Below, one piece after another: positions 40,955 through 49,236 of a stretch of 64,000 bases of DNA. Both the position numbers and the translations under genes were made by a program. The first letter of the stretch is position 1. Each line of letters opens with the position of its first letter. The notes beneath the pieces are model-generated. The model was not told where the DNA came from and made no database searches. It saw only the letters and a program-made list of their open reading frames with translations. Source of the DNA: Dactylosporangium sp. AC04546 (GTDB taxonomy: Bacteria; Actinomycetota; Actinomycetes; Mycobacteriales; Micromonosporaceae); assembly GCF_022095675.1 (NCBI RefSeq), contig NZ_JAHYSG010000019.1, forward strand, positions 62,001 through 126,000, in the 5' to 3' direction.

Positions 40955-41842
40955 TCACGACCGGAGTGACTCCTCGGTGAGGTACAGCGGGGCCAGGTCG
41001 CTCGTGCTGACGGCCAGGGCGCCCGCGCGGGAGGCCTGGCGTAGGCACTCCTCCAAGGGGGCGCCGCGGAGGTGGGCCGCCAGGAATCCCGCGAAGAAGG
41101 CGTCGCCCGCGCCGTTCGTGTCCACCACCTCCTCCACTCGCGTCGCCTCCACGTGGATCGGGGTGCCGACCCGGGCCAGCGCCGTCGCGCCCCTGGCGCC
41201 GTGGGTGCAGACCGCCAGGCTCGCGCCGGCCGCCACCCGCTCGCGCAGGAACGACGACGGGTCCCGCAGGCGTTCGTCGCTGACGAAGACGTAGTCCGCC
41301 GCCTCGGCGAACTCGCGGTGGAAGTCGCTCTCGCCGTCGTAGTCGTGCAGGTCGCACCAGATCGGCTTGCCGGCCGCCCGGGCCGCGCGGAGGAACAGGC
41401 GGCTGTGGTCGGCCAGGTCGGCGACGACCGCGTCCGCCGCCTCCAGCACCGCGGAGGGCACCGTGGCGGGCTCGGAAGGGACCGGGAGGGTCAGGTACAC
41501 CGACAGCCGTGAACCGTGGCGGTCCATGAGGTTGACGTGGCGCTCCGAGCCGTTCGCGCTCGGCGTGGCCAGCAGCTCGATGCCGGGGCCGGCCAGCGCC
41601 GCCCTGATGCGTGACGCCGACTCGTCGTCGCCCAGCAGCGTCGCCAGCGTCACGTCGATGCCCAGGCGGCTGAGGTTGAGGGCCTTGCCGGCCGACGTGC
41701 CGCCCAGGGTCTCGTGGTGGCGGGCGGCGAAGACCGTGTGCGGCTCGGGGCGGGGAAGCTCGTCCACGTAGACCAGCAGGTTCCAGGCCACCGGGCCGGC
41801 GATGAGGACGTTCGGCACGTCAGTCTGCAACCTCTGCCTCAT
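40955..41842 (-). CDS. PfkB-family sugar/nucleoside kinase
   Basis: 295 residues. The ribokinase fold is shown by the N-terminal G-G-T-S-A-G-K-A-L-N-L-S-R-L-G (substrate site) and the C-terminal D-T-N-G-A-G-D-A-F-F-A-G-F anion-hole motif with catalytic Asp near residue 248. It transfers phosphate from ATP to a sugar, nucleoside or related alcohol; the exact substrate is not predictable. The start at 41842 follows no long homologous extension upstream. It is divergent from the SDR/XRE operon. Confidence 0.87.
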   Translation of the reverse strand: MRQRLQTDVPNVLIAGPVAWNLLVYVDELPRPEPHTVFAARHHETLGGTSAGKALNLSRLGIDVTLATLLGDDESASRIRAALAGPGIELLATPSANGSERHVNLMDRHGSRLSVYLTLPVPSEPATVPSAVLEAADAVVADLADHSRLFLRAARAAGKPIWCDLHDYDGESDFHREFAEAADYVFVSDERLRDPSSFLRERVAAGASLAVCTHGARGATALARVGTPIHVEATRVEEVVDTNGAGDAFFAGFLAAHLRGAPLEECLRQASRAGALAVSTSDLAPLYLTEESLRS

Positions 41843-41897
41843 GGCACACGATCTTGCCGTCATCGCAGGGCCGAACGGAAGTCCCGGCTGTGAGCCT

Positions 41898-41912
41898 TGT
41901 ACTCGCGGTACA
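41898..41912. promoter_or_regulatory. Candidate operator upstream of SDR/XRE operon
   Basis: TGTAC-TCGCG-GTACA, a perfect 5-bp dyad, lies 36 bp before the SDR start and 55 bp from the divergent PfkB start. It may bind the XRE protein of the operon (autoregulation). Confidence 0.35.
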
Positions 41913-41947
41913 TGGATCACCCGGGGAAACGGGGCGACGGTGGACGC

Positions 41948-42850
41948 ATGAGTGAACACACCGGACGCTTCGCCGTCGTCACGGGCGCGAGCGGCGGGCT
42001 GGGGCTGACGCTGGCCACCCGGCTGGCCGCCGACGGCGCCGAGGTCCTGCTGGCCGCCCGCAGTCCCGGCAGGGCGGCCGAGCGCATCCGCGCCGAGGTA
42101 CCGGATGCGCGCATCGAAGAGCGGATCCTCGACCTCGCGTCGCTGGCGTCCGTCGCCGCCTTCGCCGGCGCCCTCGACCGGCCGATCGACCTGCTGGTCA
42201 ACAACGCCGGGGTGATGGCGCCGGCCACCCGGCACACCACCGCCGACGGGCTGGAGCTGCAGTTCGGCACCAACCACATCGGGCATTTCGCCCTCACGGC
42301 GCGGCTCCTGCCGCAACTGCGCGCCGGGCGCGCCCGGGTCACGACCGTGACGAGCAGCGCCGCCCGCCACGCGAAGATGCAGTGGACCGATCCGCAGTTC
42401 ACGCAGCGGTACTCCCCGGTGCGCGCCTACAACCAGTCCAAGCTGGCGAACCTGCTGTTCGCGCTGGAGCTCGACCGGCGGTCCCGCGCGGGCGGCTGGG
42501 GGATCGCCAGCAACGCCGCCCACCCGGGCACGACGCTCACCGGGCTCTACGCCGCCGGGCCGAACCTGGGCCGGGCCAAGCCGGCCCCGCACGAGGCGAT
42601 CATGACCCGGCTCGCCCGCTGGGGCCTGCTGGTCCAGGGCGTCGACCGGGGCGTGCTGCCGATCCTGCACGCGGCGACCAGCCCGGTGGCGCTCGGCGGC
42701 CGCCTGTACGGGCCGGACGGCTTCGGCCAGTTCACCGGCGATCCGACGGAGCTTCAGGTGTACCGCCCGGCGCGCGACGAGGCCGCCGCCGCCCGGCTGT
42801 GGGACCTCTCACTGCGCCTCGCCGGGGTCGAGTTCGCGTTGGCGAGATAG
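41948..42850 (+). CDS. SDR of the retinol-dehydrogenase-like type
   Basis: 300 residues. T-G-A-S-G-G-L-G-L near residues 12-20, [18 protein letters not shown], catalytic T-S-S-A and Y-N-Q-S-K (YxxxK). It is closely similar in plan to the SDR at 14442. NADP(H)-dependent oxidation or reduction of an unknown carbonyl. Followed 10 bp later by an XRE/MmyB-like regulator on the same strand, so the regulator is co-transcribed rather than divergent here. Confidence 0.87.
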   Translation: MSEHTGRFAVVTGASGGLGLTLATRLAADGAEVLLAARSPGRAAERIRAEVPDARIEERILDLASLASVAAFAGALDRPIDLLVNNAGVMAPATRHTTADGLELQFGTNHIGHFALTARLLPQLRAGRARVTTVTSSAARHAKMQWTDPQFTQRYSPVRAYNQSKLANLLFALELDRRSRAGGWGIASNAAHPGTTLTGLYAAGPNLGRAKPAPHEAIMTRLARWGLLVQGVDRGVLPILHAATSPVALGGRLYGPDGFGQFTGDPTELQVYRPARDEAAAARLWDLSLRLAGVEFALAR

Positions 42851-42860
42851 GCAGGTGGGT

Positions 42861-43688
42861 GTGGACCGCGCGCGACTGGCCGAGTACCTGCGCACCCGGC
42901 GGGAGGCCCTCCAGCCGGAGGACGTGGGCCTGCCCCGCGGGCAGCGCCGGCGCACGCACGGGCTGCGCCGCGAGGAGGTCGCGGTGCTGTGCGACATGTC
43001 GATCGACTACTACAGCCGGCTCGAGCAGCCGCGCGGTCCGCACCCGTCCGAGCAGATGCTGGGCGCCCTGGCGCGCGGGCTGCGGCTGTCCCTGGAGGAG
43101 CGCGACCACCTGTTCCAGCTCGCCGGGTACGCCACACCGCGGCGCACCGCCGACTCAGAGGCCGGCTCAGCGCACGTCAACCCCGGCATGATGCGCATCT
43201 TCGACGGCCTCCAGGACGCCGCCGCGCAGGTCGTCAGCCACCTCGGCGAAACGCTGCTGCAGACCCCGCTGTCGGTCGCGCTGCTCGGCGACGAGCGGGC
43301 GCATGCCGGGCTGGCCCGCAGCATGCACTACCGCTGGTTCACCGACCCGGCGACGCGGTCGCGGCATCCGCAGGAGGCCCGCCTCATCGTGGCGGACCTG
43401 CACGCCGCTTTCGTCCGCGACGGGGCCGGCTCCCGCGCGGGCTCGATCGTCGAAGCGCTCCTTTCCAGCGGTACCGAATTCGCCGCACTCTGGCGGGAAC
43501 ACCCCGTGGCCGCCCGCTACTGCGGGCCCACGCGGATCGTGCACCCCTCGGTGGGCGTGCTCGACCTGCACTGCCAGCGGCTGGTCGACCCGGACCAGTC
43601 ACAGCAGCTCGTGGTGTACACGGCGGCGCCGGGCACCGAGAGCGCCGAGAAGCTCCGGCTGCTGTCGGTGCTGGGCGCGTCAGCCTGA
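42861..43688 (+). CDS. XRE-family regulator with MmyB-like ligand domain
   Basis: 275 residues. The N-terminal HTH (Y-L-R-T-R-R-E-A-L, G-L-R-R-E-E-V-A-V-L-C-D-M-S, Y-Y-S-R-L-E-Q-P-R-G) and MmyB-like domain end with Q-Q-L-V-V-Y-T-A-A-P-G-T. It is a paralogue of the protein at 7212, which also neighbours an SDR. I prefer the GTG at 42861 (AGGTGG upstream); the GTG at 42855 is possible. The last 9 bp overlap the end of the convergent cupin gene. Confidence 0.87.
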   Translation: MDRARLAEYLRTRREALQPEDVGLPRGQRRRTHGLRREEVAVLCDMSIDYYSRLEQPRGPHPSEQMLGALARGLRLSLEERDHLFQLAGYATPRRTADSEAGSAHVNPGMMRIFDGLQDAAAQVVSHLGETLLQTPLSVALLGDERAHAGLARSMHYRWFTDPATRSRHPQEARLIVADLHAAFVRDGAGSRAGSIVEALLSSGTEFAALWREHPVAARYCGPTRIVHPSVGVLDLHCQRLVDPDQSQQLVVYTAAPGTESAEKLRLLSVLGASA

Positions 43689-44087
43689 GTGTCGCCGGCC
43701 GGCGCGCTTGGCCAGTTCCTGGGCCGGCACGGGCGTGAGCATCGGCTTACCCTCTTCGCAGAACATGGTGACGGTGAACTTCAGCCGCCGGTCGCTGCGG
43801 TGGTTGCCGTCCTGGTAGTGGATGACGTCGCCGCCGGGCTCCCAGAACGCCTCGCCGGCCTTGAGCACGCGCGGCGGCTCGCCCTCGAGCTCGAACACCA
43901 TCTCACCCTCGACGACGTACCCGAACGCCGGCCCGGGGTGCCAGTGCGGCGGCGCGCCCGGGTCGCCGGGCGGGTATTCGACGGCGACGGTCATCACGTG
44001 GCCGCCGGGCGGGAAGAAGGGCGGGTGGGCTTCCTGCAGTACCGTGACCGCCGTCTTCCAGACGTCGGACTTCGTGGCGTGCGTCAT
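43680..44087 (-). CDS. Cupin-domain protein
   Basis: 135 residues. The two cupin motifs are clear: [16 protein letters not shown] (motif 1, metal-binding His/Glu) and [13 protein letters not shown] (motif 2). It probably binds a metal and a small molecule. The start overlaps the stop of the arsenate-reductase remnant upstream (ATGA), so it was once part of that operon. Confidence 0.85.
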   Translation of the reverse strand: MTHATKSDVWKTAVTVLQEAHPPFFPPGGHVMTVAVEYPPGDPGAPPHWHPGPAFGYVVEGEMVFELEGEPPRVLKAGEAFWEPGGDVIHYQDGNHRSDRRLKFTVTMFCEEGKPMLTPVPAQELAKRAGRRHSG

Positions 44088-44293
44088 GCGGCCCCCGCTA
44101 CCCCCGCGATCCCGAACCAACCGCGACCCGTGACGGCGATGCCGACCTCGCGCATGGCCTCGACGGCGACCGGGTTGACCCGGTCGGCGGGCTCGCTGCC
44201 GGCGGAGCGCACCTCGACCGCGTCGCCGGCGAGGTCGCGCAGCCGGCCGGCGTTGTGGGCGCAGACGAACAGGACGGCGGGCTTGGTGCTCAT
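44084..44293 (-). pseudogene. Arsenate reductase (LMW-PTP type) remnant, internally deleted and truncated
   Basis: 69 residues starting [11 protein letters not shown], which keeps the C-x5-R P-loop. The S-Q-M-A-A-G-like segment that should follow is missing before [16 protein letters not shown]. The frame ends soon after [11 protein letters not shown], about half the normal length (around 135), without the catalytic Asp region. It is therefore unlikely to be active. Confidence 0.7.
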
Positions 44294-44439
44294 CGGTCGG
44301 TTCCTTCGTGGGTCAGGGCGGCCGGGTGGGCGACGACGACGTCATCCGCGGTGCGGCCGGCCGTCGGGTACAGGGTGAGGACCAGGGCGACGCCGACGGC
44401 CAGGCCGGCGAGCTGGGCGGCGATGAAGCCGGGCAGGGC
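44290..44439 (-). pseudogene. C-terminal remnant of a membrane channel (aquaporin-like, ars operon type)
   Basis: Between an in-frame stop at 44440 and the ArsC start there are 49 residues: F-I-A-A-Q-L-A-G-L-A-V-G-V-A-L-V-L-T-L-Y-P, then [11 protein letters not shown]. This matches the last helix and tail of aquaporin-like proteins found before arsC in actinobacterial arsenic operons. The stop overlaps the arsC ATG, as in an intact operon. The rest of the gene has been lost. Confidence 0.5.
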
Positions 44440-44527
44440 TCAGCCGGTCACCGAACCGGCTTTGCTCACGCACCGTGATGAGCGCTCCCGACGCGGCGTA
44501 CGTTGTCTGCGGCAGATCAGGATGCTG

Positions 44528-44656
44528 TCGGACCGGAGGGGATTGAACCCCCGGTGGGGCACGGCACGCCAGCGGCCCCACACACCTTCGAGCCGCCCGT
44601 GCGTGCCCGGCCTTCGACGCTGAGTGCTGCAATAACCCGGCTCTGTCACCGGTCCA
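44528..44656 (-). other. tRNA 3'-half-like sequence (possible attachment-site remnant)
   Basis: On the minus strand, 44552-44536 forms a tRNA T-arm (GGGGG-TTCAATC-CCCTC), followed by a 7-base acceptor strand CGGTCCG and discriminator A. A matching acceptor 5' strand (TGGACCG) exists only at 44656, giving a total of 129 bases. That is too long for a tRNA, and I could not fold D or anticodon arms. A separate 7-bp hairpin lies at 44554-44581. I read it as the 3' end of a tRNA split or left by an integration event. Confidence 0.3.
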
Positions 44657-44802
44657 GACGCAGTACGGTTCGATCTCGCCAACCAATTACGCGGGTTTCT
44701 CGACGGCATTGCACGCTGTCGGCGGCTACCCGATCAAGCGGTAGGTTTGTCGAAACGCTCTTGCCCCAGTGCCCACCTCGGCCGAGACATACGATCTTGC
44801 GC

Positions 44803-45258
44803 GTGGGGCTTCTCCATACATACTTCGCAGCAGCATCCGACGAGCGGGCAGCTGCCACCGCCGAACACGGTCCGAACCGGTCCCGGCCCGACGTCGTGGA
44901 CCTGCCCGACCTGGACCCGACGATCGTCCTCGCAACAGTCGAGGCCCTGCTCCTCGGAATCGACGAAGACCAGGTCAACGCCCGACCACGATTCGCCGAG
45001 ACCGTCGGTGACGCCGGCGAGCCGTGGGTCTTCACTGTCACCGATGAACTGCAGTATGCCATCGCCTCGGCCACCCCTCAACGCCTGGCCGAGGTTGCTG
45101 CGGAGATTATCCATGGCGCCGAGCCCGATGACCCTACGTACGAAGCCGACCCCGAGTTCGCGCTCAACGCACTTACCGGCCTTCTCATCGACCTCGGCGG
45201 GCTCGCCCGTCGTGCCCTCGCCGACGGCAACCGCGTCTACGCCTGGGTTTGCCTGTAA
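44803..45258 (+). CDS. Small protein of unknown function at island start
   Basis: 151 residues, acidic, starting M-G-L-L-H-T-Y-F-A-A-A-S-D, which resembles a widespread actinobacterial hypothetical family. Most residues fall in helices (V-L-A-T-V-E-A-L-L-L-G-I, A-L-N-A-L-T-G-L-L-I-D-L-G-G). The GTG has no ribosome-binding site, but TACGAT ends 7 bp upstream, suggesting a leaderless transcript. Size, acidity and island setting would fit an immunity protein, but there is no direct evidence. The 237 bp after it contain no clear gene. Confidence 0.55.
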   Translation: MGLLHTYFAAASDERAAATAEHGPNRSRPDVVDLPDLDPTIVLATVEALLLGIDEDQVNARPRFAETVGDAGEPWVFTVTDELQYAIASATPQRLAEVAAEIIHGAEPDDPTYEADPEFALNALTGLLIDLGGLARRALADGNRVYAWVCL

Positions 45259-45495
45259 CAGGAGATCGACATCGCCTATGCATCCACTCATCGGCCATGT
45301 GAGGACACTGGCTGGGCAACTCCGCGTCACGGTGGGTAGCGAGCGGATCGCGGCATGTGCGGATGCCATGATCGAGCGCCTCGCGGAGGCTCGCCTTGTC
45401 CACGCGCAGGCGGTGAGCCGCTGCGGCACGGTCCCCGTTCCCGGCCACAGCACCGCTGCATCCTTGACGGAAGGCGCGAGGTTAGGGTGCCTCTC

Positions 45496-46830
45496 ATGGA
45501 CGCTGCCAGGTCCCCACGGGATGGACTGCCGCGAATGGTCGTGCAGTTGCTCGCGGAGCACGGACACCTGGACCTGCTGCGCCGCGAGGCCGACGACGGC
45601 GACTACGAATGCGCCGAAACGCTGGCACGGCTGCTGCGGGCCCGCGGCGAGCCGCCGGCGACAGCCCTGACGTTGCTGCGGCCCTTCGTCGGTACGGACT
45701 GGGCAGTGCGGGTCGTGGACGACTACACCGGGTACCTTGCGGAGTCCGGCGACGTCGACGCGGCGATGGTGATGCTGCGCCCGTACGCCGACGAGGGCCA
45801 GCCCGAGGCCGTGGAACGTCTCGGGACGCTGCTGATCCAACAGGGCTGTGCCGACGACGTGCTCACCATGCTGCGGCAGGGCCTCGATGACTACATGTAC
45901 CCGATCGACGTGCCGGTCGAACTGACCCGCGGCCTGGGCCGCGACGACGAGGTGATCGAGCTGCTGCGGTCGCGGATCGACGCCGGGCGGCTCGGCCTGG
46001 AGAGCCTGCTGGCCTCCGTGCTGGAACGGGGCGGCCGGCTGGAGGAGGCGATTGCCGCGCTGTCCGACGGCCTTCGCGAAGGGCCGTACAACGTCGCGGA
46101 CGCCCAACAGCTGGCCGATCTGCTCGCCCGTCACGACCCCGCGGCGCTCGCTCGGTTCGCCGCCGGCGATGACCGCAGCGGACGCAGGTACGGCGCGCAT
46201 CGACTCGCTCGCTGGTACGAGGAACAGGGCCGCATCGACGACGCGGTGGCGGTGCTGGCGCCCCGCGCGGCACGGGTATACCGCATTCATGAGCAGCACG
46301 GCCTGCCCCACTACGCCGCGGCGGCGGAACTGGGGCGGGTTGTCCGCCAGGACGAGCCGTGCCTTCTTGCCGACCTGCTGGCCCGGCACGGTCGGGTCGA
46401 CGAGGCGGTCACCGTGCTGCGGACGGCGGCCGTCGCGAAGCCGGCCCTGCTGCGCCCGCTGTGCGTGCTGCTGATCGAGCACGACCGCCTGGACGAGGCA
46501 CAGGCCGCTGTGGCCGAGGTCGTCGCCGAGGTCTGGCCGGACCCGGTCAGACTGCGCCTGGAATGGATCGAGGCGTTGGTCGAATGCGGCCGCTACGAGC
46601 AGGCGATCGCCGAGCTGCGAGCGGATCCCGAGGCGGGCAGCGGGTACGCCCGCGAACGCCTGGCCGCCCTGCTGACCGACCACGGTCCACCGGACGAGGC
46701 CATCGCCATGCTCAGCCCGGCCGCCGAAGGATGGTCCCGCATGCTGTTCGCGAAGGCGTTGATCCGCGCGGGCCGAGCCGAGGAGGCGATTGCGGCGATC
46801 CGCGCCAGACCGGCGACAGAGCAGCTCTGA
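45496..46830 (+). CDS. TPR-like solenoid protein
   Basis: 444 residues consisting of about twelve helical-pair repeats with the consensus A-x-x-L-A-x-L-L-x-x-x-G-R-x-D-E-A-I (for example A-D-L-L-A-R-H-G-R-V-D-E-A-V-T-V-L, L-L-I-E-H-D-R-L-D-E-A-Q, L-L-T-D-H-G-P-P-D-E-A-I). No catalytic domain, signal peptide or membrane helix. The same repeat type occurs in the remnant at 31036-31295. It probably works as a protein-binding scaffold, with unknown partner. Confidence 0.75.
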   Translation: MDAARSPRDGLPRMVVQLLAEHGHLDLLRREADDGDYECAETLARLLRARGEPPATALTLLRPFVGTDWAVRVVDDYTGYLAESGDVDAAMVMLRPYADEGQPEAVERLGTLLIQQGCADDVLTMLRQGLDDYMYPIDVPVELTRGLGRDDEVIELLRSRIDAGRLGLESLLASVLERGGRLEEAIAALSDGLREGPYNVADAQQLADLLARHDPAALARFAAGDDRSGRRYGAHRLARWYEEQGRIDDAVAVLAPRAARVYRIHEQHGLPHYAAAAELGRVVRQDEPCLLADLLARHGRVDEAVTVLRTAAVAKPALLRPLCVLLIEHDRLDEAQAAVAEVVAEVWPDPVRLRLEWIEALVECGRYEQAIAELRADPEAGSGYARERLAALLTDHGPPDEAIAMLSPAAEGWSRMLFAKALIRAGRAEEAIAAIRARPATEQL

Positions 46831-46908
46831 GCGCGACTGGGTCGGTGCGGCCTGCGGCGAGCGACTGCTGTTCCGGCCGCTGACGTGTTGGTCGACGGCA
46901 CAGCGCGG

Positions 46909-46920
46909 AACGTGATCAAG
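46909..46920. repeat. ACGTGATCA-type intergenic motif, copy 1
   Basis: AACGTGATCAAG in the gap after the TPR-like gene. The same core recurs at 49072, 51249 and 53968, always between genes of this region. Apart from this motif and the short ORF at 46965, the 350-bp gap 46831-47180 shows nothing recognisable. Confidence 0.4.
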
Positions 46921-46964
46921 CATTTCGCCATCTTTGCGTGCGCGGCGGGTGGGTGCGTGGGCGA

Positions 46965-47120
46965 TCAGATCGGTTTCGGGAGTTGGGCTCGTTCGTGGCG
47001 GAGTTCTTCGAGGGTGGCGGTGTCGTCAGCGAGCCGCCGCGCGAGATCTGCGGCAGATCCGCGGACGTGGCCATGGGCTTGCCACGTCAACCTCCCGGAA
47101 GAACGGTGCGGAATTCGCAC
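46965..47120 (-). other. Possible small ORF downstream of mazF
   Basis: 51 codons from a GTG with no ribosome-binding site. The second half reads like real protein (S-A-A-D-L-A-R-R-L-A-D-D-T-A-T-L-E-E-L-R-H-E-R), an amphipathic helix. It could be the end of a lost gene on the same strand as the MazF-like gene. No family recognised. Confidence 0.3.
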
Positions 47121-47180
47121 CACCGGCGGTGGGCCGTCGGGTGATCGAGGACGGCTGCGCAGCCCCAGGCTGAGGCGTAA

Positions 47181-47600
47181 TCACTCCCGGCCGGCGAGCG
47201 ATAGGGCGATGTCCAGCTCGTGCTGCTTGGCCGGGGATAGGACGCTAATCTTCTCGATCAGGAACTCCACGCTGACAGTCGTCTCCCAGGTGCAGAAGAT
47301 TTTGCCGTCCTTGGGCAGCGCCACGCGAACCACGCCGCTCTCCCCCAGGCCCTCCTCGGCTCCGAAAAAGACCTCGATGCCGATGGCGCGTGCGTCCGGC
47401 CCGGCCTCCTCTACGATCCGGCGTCGCTCGTCGACATCGACCGCCTGCTCGCCAGACATCAGGACGAAACCGAGCTTCTGCAACGGGGTGGCGGGTTCGA
47501 CGATCTGCATCGCCAGGAATTCCGGCCCCGCGCCCCCCGAGAGCAGCACGACGGGCCGCTGTTCGTCGATCTGAGCCCACCAAAGCTCGCCGCGCTCCAC
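47181..47600 (-). CDS. MazF/PemK-type endoribonuclease toxin-like protein, no adjacent antitoxin
   Basis: 139 residues. The N-terminus R-G-E-L-W-W-A-Q-I-D-E-Q-R-P-V-V-L-L-S matches the MazF/PemK barrel start. The later I-E-V-F-F-G-A-E-E-G-L-G-E-S-G-V-V-R-V-A and the C-terminal helix K-I-S-V-L-S-P-A-K-Q-H-E-L-D-I-A-L match the family core. MazF toxins cut mRNA at short sequences. The GTG at 47600 has GGGGAGGG just upstream. No antitoxin-like ORF lies before it; the sequence upstream is the antisense of the gene at 47601. It may be an orphan or domesticated member. Confidence 0.75.
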   Translation of the reverse strand: MERGELWWAQIDEQRPVVLLSGGAGPEFLAMQIVEPATPLQKLGFVLMSGEQAVDVDERRRIVEEAGPDARAIGIEVFFGAEEGLGESGVVRVALPKDGKIFCTWETTVSVEFLIEKISVLSPAKQHELDIALSLAGRE

Positions 47601-47930
47601 ATGCCCTCCCCGCATTCGGTCCTTATCAGCATCGCCCTGCTGGCCGGGCTCGTCGTCGCCTTTGCCGTCCTCTGGTTCGTCAATCGCAACGAGCCGGTGA
47701 AGGCCGATGCCGGCGACTGCCTGAAGGGCACCACGGCGGACGAGATGGAGATCGTCGACTGCACTTCCCCCGACGCGGTCTACACGGTGCTCGGCAGGGT
47801 CGAGGACCGCAGCGAGACAGACGCGGAGTCGATCGAGAGCGTCTGCAGCCAGTGGCCGGAGGCGACGCATGACTACTGGCGCAGCCAGAAGGACAGCAAG
47901 GGCATCGTGATCTGCCTCAAGCAGCGATAG
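47601..47930 (+). CDS. Membrane-anchored LppU-like small protein
   Basis: 109 residues. One N-terminal membrane helix (I-S-I-A-L-L-A-G-L-V-V-A-F-A-V-L-W-F) is followed by an extracellular domain starting A-G-D-C-L. Its paired cysteines (V-D-C-T, V-C-S-Q-W, I-V-I-C-L-K-Q) are typical of actinobacterial LppU/SCO3897-like proteins, which have no known function. The ATG abuts the GTG of the MazF-like gene on the opposite strand, leaving no intergenic DNA, so one of the two starts may be misplaced or both transcripts overlap. Confidence 0.6.
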   Translation: MPSPHSVLISIALLAGLVVAFAVLWFVNRNEPVKADAGDCLKGTTADEMEIVDCTSPDAVYTVLGRVEDRSETDAESIESVCSQWPEATHDYWRSQKDSKGIVICLKQR

Positions 47931-48088
47931 GCCGCTGTTCGGCGCGACCGAAGGTGACGTTCGTCGCCTCGACCAGGTGGTACCACACGCTCGAGCACCC
48001 GCATGTAGCCATGTAGTAGCTGCGGCGACCAACGGCTCCGCGACCGGGCACAGCGGCGACACAGCTCTCGTTGGGACGGTGATCGACA

Positions 48089-48235
48089 ATGGCGACCGCT
48101 TCCTCGGCGTTGACGACGCTGCTCGTGCAGTCGCCGCTGTGGCGATTGTTTCGGCAGAACTGGCTGGAGCTTCGCAAGGAGGTCGGGGCGCCCGACCTGG
48201 TCGGCCTCGATGGTGAGACCACACCGCGACAGTGA
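48089..48235 (+). other. Possible small ORF or fragment
   Basis: 48 codons from ATG with a Trp/Arg-rich centre (P-L-W-R-L-F-R-Q-N-W-L-E-L-R-K-E-V-G-A-P-D). It reads like coding sequence but has no ribosome-binding site and no recognised family. It is the only candidate in the 525-bp gap 47931-48455. Confidence 0.25.
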
Positions 48236-48455
48236 CCATCAACGCGAGTGCTGCCGCCGTCCCATCGTCCGACCCGGGCGTCTCCAGCGGAACTGCCCAC
48301 AAGCGCGGATCGCGGCTACGTATTGACTGGCGGTACGACCGCAGCCCGGCCAGATGCGGACAATGAGTAGACGGTATTGACGCGTGCACCGGGACCGGTC
48401 CGCGGTGGCCGCTCATGCCGATCGCTGCACTTCCTCTGCTGCACGTTCCAGTGCA

Positions 48456-48787
48456 TTAGGGCGTCGTGAGGTACCGCTGCAGGACGTCGAGCCGGTTGTC
48501 CCAGTCGTGGGCGAGCGCGGCGAGGAACTGCTGGGCGATCCGCACTGGCGCGGGCTCAGCCGGAAGCGCACTCGACGGCGCTCGCCTGGCTCGGGCACGA
48601 CCAGTCCCGCCTCGGTCAGGAGTGTCAGGTGCTTGGCGATGGCCTGGCGGGTGATCGGCAGCCGACCGGCGAGATCGGTCACGGTCGAGGGCCCGTCGGT
48701 GGCCAGGGCGGCCAGGATAGCTCGGCGGGTCGGGTCGGCCAGCGCAACGAAGACCTGCTCAGCGACAGCCTCGATGTCAGCCGCCAT
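48456..48787 (-). pseudogene. ArsR-family regulator with C-terminal frameshift
   Basis: The first 80 residues are an intact ArsR winged helix (F-V-A-L-A-D-P-T-R-R-A-I-L-A-A-L, V-T-D-L-A-G-R-L-P-I-T-R-Q-A-I-A-K-H-L). Near 48550 the homologous sequence moves to another frame: V-R-I-A-Q-Q-F-L-A-A-L-A-H-D-W-D-N-R-L, ending in TAA at 48456. One inserted or deleted base explains this. In the unshifted frame the protein would run on to 48413 with an unrelated tail but still keep its DNA-binding domain. Confidence 0.7.
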
Positions 48788-49020
48788 CGAGGTGTTCCAC
48801 CAACTCGGCCAGCTCGCGCATCCAACCCTCGCTGTGGGAGTCGTAGGTCGCGCGGCGCGTGTCGGGCGGAAGCTGCGCGAAGCCGGTCTCGACGACACGT
48901 AGCACGGTGCCGTCGCCGTCGGGATCCAGCGTGAACTCCACGTAGGTGCGCCGGGGGGTCATCCTCTGGTAGATCGGGCAGCCGCCAGGTGTAGGCGAAC
49001 ACCGTCGATTCACTGGCTGT
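48777..49020 (-). pseudogene. AHSA1/SRPBCC-domain remnant
   Basis: The C-terminal half of an AHSA1-like domain is clear: Y-V-E-F-T-L-D-P-D-G-D-G-T-V-L-R-V-V-E-T-G-F, then R-A-T-Y-D-S-H-S-E-G-W. The preceding strand V-F-A-Y-T-W-R lies in another frame near 48965, and the N-terminal half of the gene is missing. It overlaps the ArsR start by 11 bp; such ArsR/SRPBCC pairs are common operons. Both members here are damaged. Confidence 0.65.
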
Positions 49021-49071
49021 AACGGCGCCCCAGCCGGCCGCTGCGCGCACGGTCGGCGGCTAGATGTGCGC

Positions 49072-49082
49072 ACGTGATCAAG
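49072..49082. repeat. ACGTGATCA-type intergenic motif, copy 2
   Basis: ACGTGATCAAG between the SRPBCC remnant and the HEAT-like gene. On the minus strand it contains the TGA stop of the small ORF 49078-49227. Confidence 0.4.
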
Positions 49083-49227
49083 GCAGTGTCATGGACGTCG
49101 GGAACTTCAGGCAGTCGCTGACAAGGCACACAGGCACGATCGTGTAGTAGTCGCGTTCGGCGTCGCACGTCGTTGTGTTGCGAAACGTCGTCTTGCTGGA
49201 TTGCGGCGATGGGTGGGTACTGGCCAT
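49078..49227 (-). other. Candidate small Cys/Thr-rich peptide gene
   Basis: 49 codons from an ATG, divergent from and almost abutting the HEAT-like gene. The N-terminal half is Ser/Thr-rich (S-S-K-T-T-F-R-N-T-T-T-C-D), the C-terminal half hydrophobic with two further Cys (I-V-P-V-C-L-V-S-D-C-L-K-F-P). Size and composition recall a ribosomally made peptide precursor, but there are no modification enzymes nearby and no ribosome-binding site. Confidence 0.25.
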
Positions 49228-49236
49228 GATCGACGT

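Noticed and set aside
44528..44656. Complete tRNA gene
   Set aside because: T-arm and acceptor fit, but length is 129 bases and no D or anticodon arm can be drawn.
49201..49236. TTG start for the HEAT-like gene
   Set aside because: It overlaps the divergent small ORF and has no ribosome-binding site; later GTGs are equally possible, so 49237 was used with low certainty.
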